Part shown: piece by piece, positions 61,601 through 64,000 of the stretch
Position numbering within the stretch: the stretch's first letter is position 1
Layout of the letters: every line of letters starts with the position of its first letter
Source of the DNA: Cyprinodon diabolis
Taxonomy: Eukaryota; Chordata; Actinopteri; Cyprinodontiformes; Cyprinodontidae
Assembly: GCA_030533445.1 (NCBI GenBank)
Contig: JARPUW010000553.1
Coordinates: 248,001 to 312,000, forward strand
DNA length: 64,000 bases
Direction: 5' to 3'
Notes under the pieces: model-generated
The model's input: the letters and a program-made list of their open reading frames with translations, nothing else
What the model was told of the DNA's origin: nothing
The model's database searches: none
Made by a program: the position numbers and the translations under genes

Positions 61601-64000
61601 CTGCTGGAACCTTGAGCTGCTGGTGCTTCTGGAACCTTGAGCATCTGGAGCCTTGAGCTTCTGGAACCTTGAGCTGCTGGTGCTTCTGGAACCTTGAGCT
61701 GCTGGAACCTTGAGCTGCTGGAACCTTGAGCTGCTGGTGCTTCTGGAAGCTTGAGCTGCTGGTGCTTCTGGAACCTTGAGCTGCTGGAACCTTGAGCTGC
61801 TGGTGCTTCTGGAGCCTTGAGCTGCTGGAACCTTGAGCTGCTGGTGCTTCTGGAATCTTGAGCTTCTGGAACCTTGAGCTGCTGGAACCTTGACTTCTAG
61901 GAGCCTTGAGCTGCTGGAACCTTGAGCTGCTGGAACCTTGACCTACTGGAACCTTGAGCTTCTGGAACCTTGAGCTAGTGGTGCTTCTGGAACCTTGAGC
62001 TGCTGGAACCTTGAGCTGCTGGTGCTTCTGGAACCTTGAGCTGCTGGTGCTTCTGGAACCTTGAGCTGCTGGAACCTTGAGCTGCTGGTGCTTCTGGAAC
62101 CTTGAGCTGCTGGAACCTTGAGCTGCTGGTACTTCTGGAATCTTGAGCTTCTGGAACCTTGAGCTGCTGGAACCTTGACTTCTAGGAGCCTGGAGCTGCT
62201 GGAACCTTGAAGTGCTGGAGCCTTGAGCTGCTGGAACCTTGAGCTGCTGGAACCTTGAGCTGCTGGTGCTTCTGGAACCTTGAGCTGCTGGAGCCTTGAG
62301 CTCCTGGAACCTTGAGCTGCTGGAACCTTGACCTACTGGAACCTTGAGCTTCTGGAACCTTGAGCTAGTGGTGCTTCTGGAACCTTGAGCTGCTGGAACC
62401 TTGAGCTGCTGGTGCTTCTGGAACCTTGAGCTGCTGGTGCTTCTGGAACCTTGAGCTGCTGGAACCTTGAGCTGCTGGTGCTTCTGGAACCTTGAGCTGC
62501 TGGAACCTTGAGCTGCTGGTGCTTCTGGAATCTTGAGCTTCTGGAACCTTGAGCCGCTGGAACCTTGACTTCTAGGAGCCTGGAGCTGCTGGAACCTTGA
62601 AGTGCTGGAGCCTTGAGCTGCTGGAACCTTGAGCTGCTGGAACCTTGAGCTGCTGGAACCTTGAGCTGCTGGAGCTTTGAGCTGCTGGTGCTTCTGGAAC
62701 CTTGAGCTTCTGGAACCTTGAGCTTCTGGTGCTTCTGGAACCTTGAGCTGCTGGAACCTTGAGCTGCTGGTGCTTCTGGAACCTTGAGCTGCTGGAACCT
62801 TGAGCTGCTGGTGCTTCTGGAACCTTGAGCTGCTGGAACCTTGAGCTGCTGGAACCTTGAGCTGCTGGTGCTTCTGGAACCTTGAGCATCTGGAGCCTTG
62901 AGCTTCTGGAACCTTGAGCTGCTGGAGCCTTGAGCTGCTGGTGTTTCTGGAACCTTGAGCTGCTGGAACCTTGAGCTGCTGGTGCTTCTGGAATCTTGAG
63001 ATGCTGGAACCTTGAGCTGCTGGAACCTTGAGCTGCTGGAGCCTTGAGCTGCTGGTGCTTCTGGAACCTTGAGCTGCTGGAGCCTTGAGCTGCTGGAACC
63101 TTGAGCTGCTGGAAGCTTGAGCTGCTGGTGCTTCTGGAACCTTGAACTGCTGGAACCTTGAGCTGCTGGTGCTTCTGGAACCTTGAGCTGCTGGAACCTT
63201 GAGCTGCTGGTGCTTCTGGAATCTTGAGATGCTGGAACCTTGAGCTGCTGGAACCTTGAGCTGCTGGAGCCTTGAGCTGCTGGTGCTTCTGGAACCTTGA
63301 GCTGCTGGAGCCTTGAGCTGCTGGAACCTTGAGCTGCTGGAAGCTTGAGCTGCTGGTGCTTCTGGAACCTTGAACTGCTGGAACCTTGAGCTGCTGGTGC
63401 TTCTGGAACCTTGAGCTGCTGGAACCTTGAGCTGCTGGAACCTTGAGCTGCTGGAGCTTTGAGCTGCTGGTGCTTCTGGAACCTTGAGCTTCTGGAACCT
63501 TGAGCTTCTGGTGCTTCTGGAACCTTGAGCTGCTGGAACCTTGAGCTGCTGGTGCTTCTGGAACCTTGAGCTGCTGGAACCTTGAGCTGCTGGTGCTTCT
63601 GGAACCTTGAGCTGCTGGAACCTTGAGCTGCTGGAACCTTGAGCTGCTGGTGCTTCTGGAACCTTGAGCATCTGGAGCCTTGAGCTTCTGGAACCTTGAG
63701 CTGCTGGAGCCTTGAGCTGCTGGTGCTTCTGGAACCTTGAGCTGCTGGAGCCTTGAGCTGCTGGAACCTTGAGCTGCTGGAGCTTTGAGCTGCTGGAGCT
63801 TCTGGAACCTTGAGCTGCTGGAACCTTGAGCTGCTGGTGCTTCTGGAACCTTGAGATGCTGAAACCTTGAGCTCCTGGAACCTTGAGCTGCTGGAACCTT
63901 GAGCTGCTGGAGCTTTGAGCTGCTGGTGCTTCTGGAACCTTGAGCTGCTGGTGCTTCTGGAACCTTGAGCTGCTGGAACCTTGAGCTGCTGGAACCTTGA
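58672..64000. repeat. 6,521-bp direct duplication, copy 2 (cut by window end)
   Basis: All sampled markers lie exactly 6,521 bp after copy 1: GCTTTCGG near 58,969, CCTTTTAACTGC at 59,312, GCATCGGG at 59,805 and 60,683, GGATCC at 60,292 and 61,170, GACCTACTGG at 61,941 and 62,331, AAGCTT at 63,113, and GAGATGCTGAAACC near 63,853. The conceptual 776-codon frames at 52,793-55,123 and 59,314-61,644 read the same. I saw no indel and no clear substitution between the copies. The last ~1.2 kb of this copy lies beyond the window. Confidence 0.88.

Larger units (their letters stand above)
1..64000. repeat. Minisatellite array of 16-bp and 25-bp units filling the window
   Basis: Every part of the window is built from the 16-mer CTGCTGGAACCTTGAG or from the same unit carrying the 9-mer TGCTTCTGG after CTGCTGG, which makes 25 bp. 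Common variants change GAACC to GAGCC, or CTGCTGG to CTTCTGG, CATCTGG, CTCCTGG or CCTCTGG. The consensus has no CpG and is about 56% G+C. The - strand consensus has no stop codon in any frame; the + strand has TGA in each unit. Neither end shows flanking unique sequence. I saw no transposon, RNA gene or promoter. Structure of this kind is typical of eukaryotic minisatellite or satellite DNA; a role such as centromeric or subtelomeric repeat cannot be read from the window. The unit does not resemble telomere repeats, a CENP-B box or the human minisatellite core as I know them. Confidence 0.97.

Noticed and set aside
1..64000. Dozens of - strand open frames of 94 to 3,350 codons as protein-coding genes
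   Set aside because: They follow from a stopless unit of length 1 modulo 3. All three frames are equally open and encode the same peptide. Starts (GCATCTGG, GAACATTGAG) and stops (CTCTAG, TTCTAG, CCTTCAGC, CCTTTAGC) are ordinary unit variants, and no frame has a non-repeat terminus or gene signal.
1..64000. CRISPR array
   Set aside because: The 16- and 25-bp units follow each other directly; there are no unique spacers between conserved repeats and no cas genes.
1..64000. Repeat-domain protein such as a mucin, silk or antifreeze-like protein
   Set aside because: The peptide is Ser- and Gln-rich, but no family motif, signal peptide or unique domain is visible, and the same peptide appears in every frame. 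I do not recognise a known family.
1..64000. Centromeric or telomeric identity
   Set aside because: No telomere-type repeat, no CENP-B-box-like motif and no ~150-180-bp monomer is present. Chromosomal position cannot be read from the window.
1..64000. G-quadruplex or long hairpin potential
   Set aside because: The unit has no run of three G and no long inverted repeat; the only perfect palindrome in each consensus unit is the 4-bp AGCT.
1..64000. Nuclear-receptor half-sites (CTCAAGGTT on the - strand)
   Set aside because: It resembles the NR5A core TCAAGG, but the last bases do not fit TCAAGGTCA. Occasional AAGGTCA variants (near 12,597 and 12,990) are single-base changes without further support.

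Overview
The whole 64,000-base window is one tandem-repeat array. I see no unique DNA anywhere in it, and no gene, RNA gene, mobile element, CRISPR array or regulatory region that I can defend. The base unit on the + strand is the 16-mer CTGCTGGAACCTTGAG. The second common unit is the same 16-mer with the 9-mer TGCTTCTGG inserted after CTGCTGG, giving 25 bp. Most variation is a few recurrent substitutions (GAACC to GAGCC; CTGCTGG to CTTCTGG, CATCTGG, CTCCTGG or CCTCTGG). I estimate roughly 3,000 units. Both window edges lie inside the array, so its true length and flanks are unknown. A CpG-poor minisatellite this long with layered higher-order structure points to a eukaryotic nuclear genome assembled from long reads. 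That is inference, and I cannot name the organism.

The - strand is almost free of stops in all three frames, and this explains every long open frame. The reverse-complemented 16-mer has no TAA, TAG or TGA, and 16 and 25 are both 1 modulo 3. Each frame therefore cycles through the same 16-residue peptide, LKVPAAQGSSSSRFQQ. The + strand has TGA in every unit and is closed in all frames. Open frames up to 3,350 codons are thus expected without any gene. I list only the longest, at low confidence.

Above the monomer level the array is a mosaic of higher-order blocks. A-type sequence, marked by TTCTAGAACC and CCTTTTGCA, fills about 1-8.4 kb, 23.1-28.7 kb and 30.4-42.1 kb. B-type sequence, marked by GCATCGGGAGCC and usually CCTTTTAACTGC, with an internal 878/894/910-bp period, lies at about 8.4-12.4, 20.5-23.1, 28.75-30.6, 42.1-46.6, 52.7-55.1 and 59.2-61.6 kb. 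C-type sequence, marked by GACCTACTGG, GCTAATGG and GCTTTCGG, lies at about 12.4-20.5, 46.6-52.7, 55.4-59.2 and 61.9-64 kb.

Long segments recur at fixed lags: 5,922 bp (1-840 with 5,923-6,762); about 33.0-34.1 kb (1.1-12.5 kb with 34.2-46.6 kb); about 7.3 kb (23.1-28.7 kb with 30.4-36.0 kb); 41,862 bp (13.9-16.8 kb with 55.7-58.65 kb); and a direct 6,521-bp duplication (52,151-58,671 followed by 58,672 to the window end). Lags usually change in steps of 16 or 25 bp, the expected record of unequal exchange, gene conversion or replication slippage. All block edges and identities were read by eye at marker sites, not by alignment.
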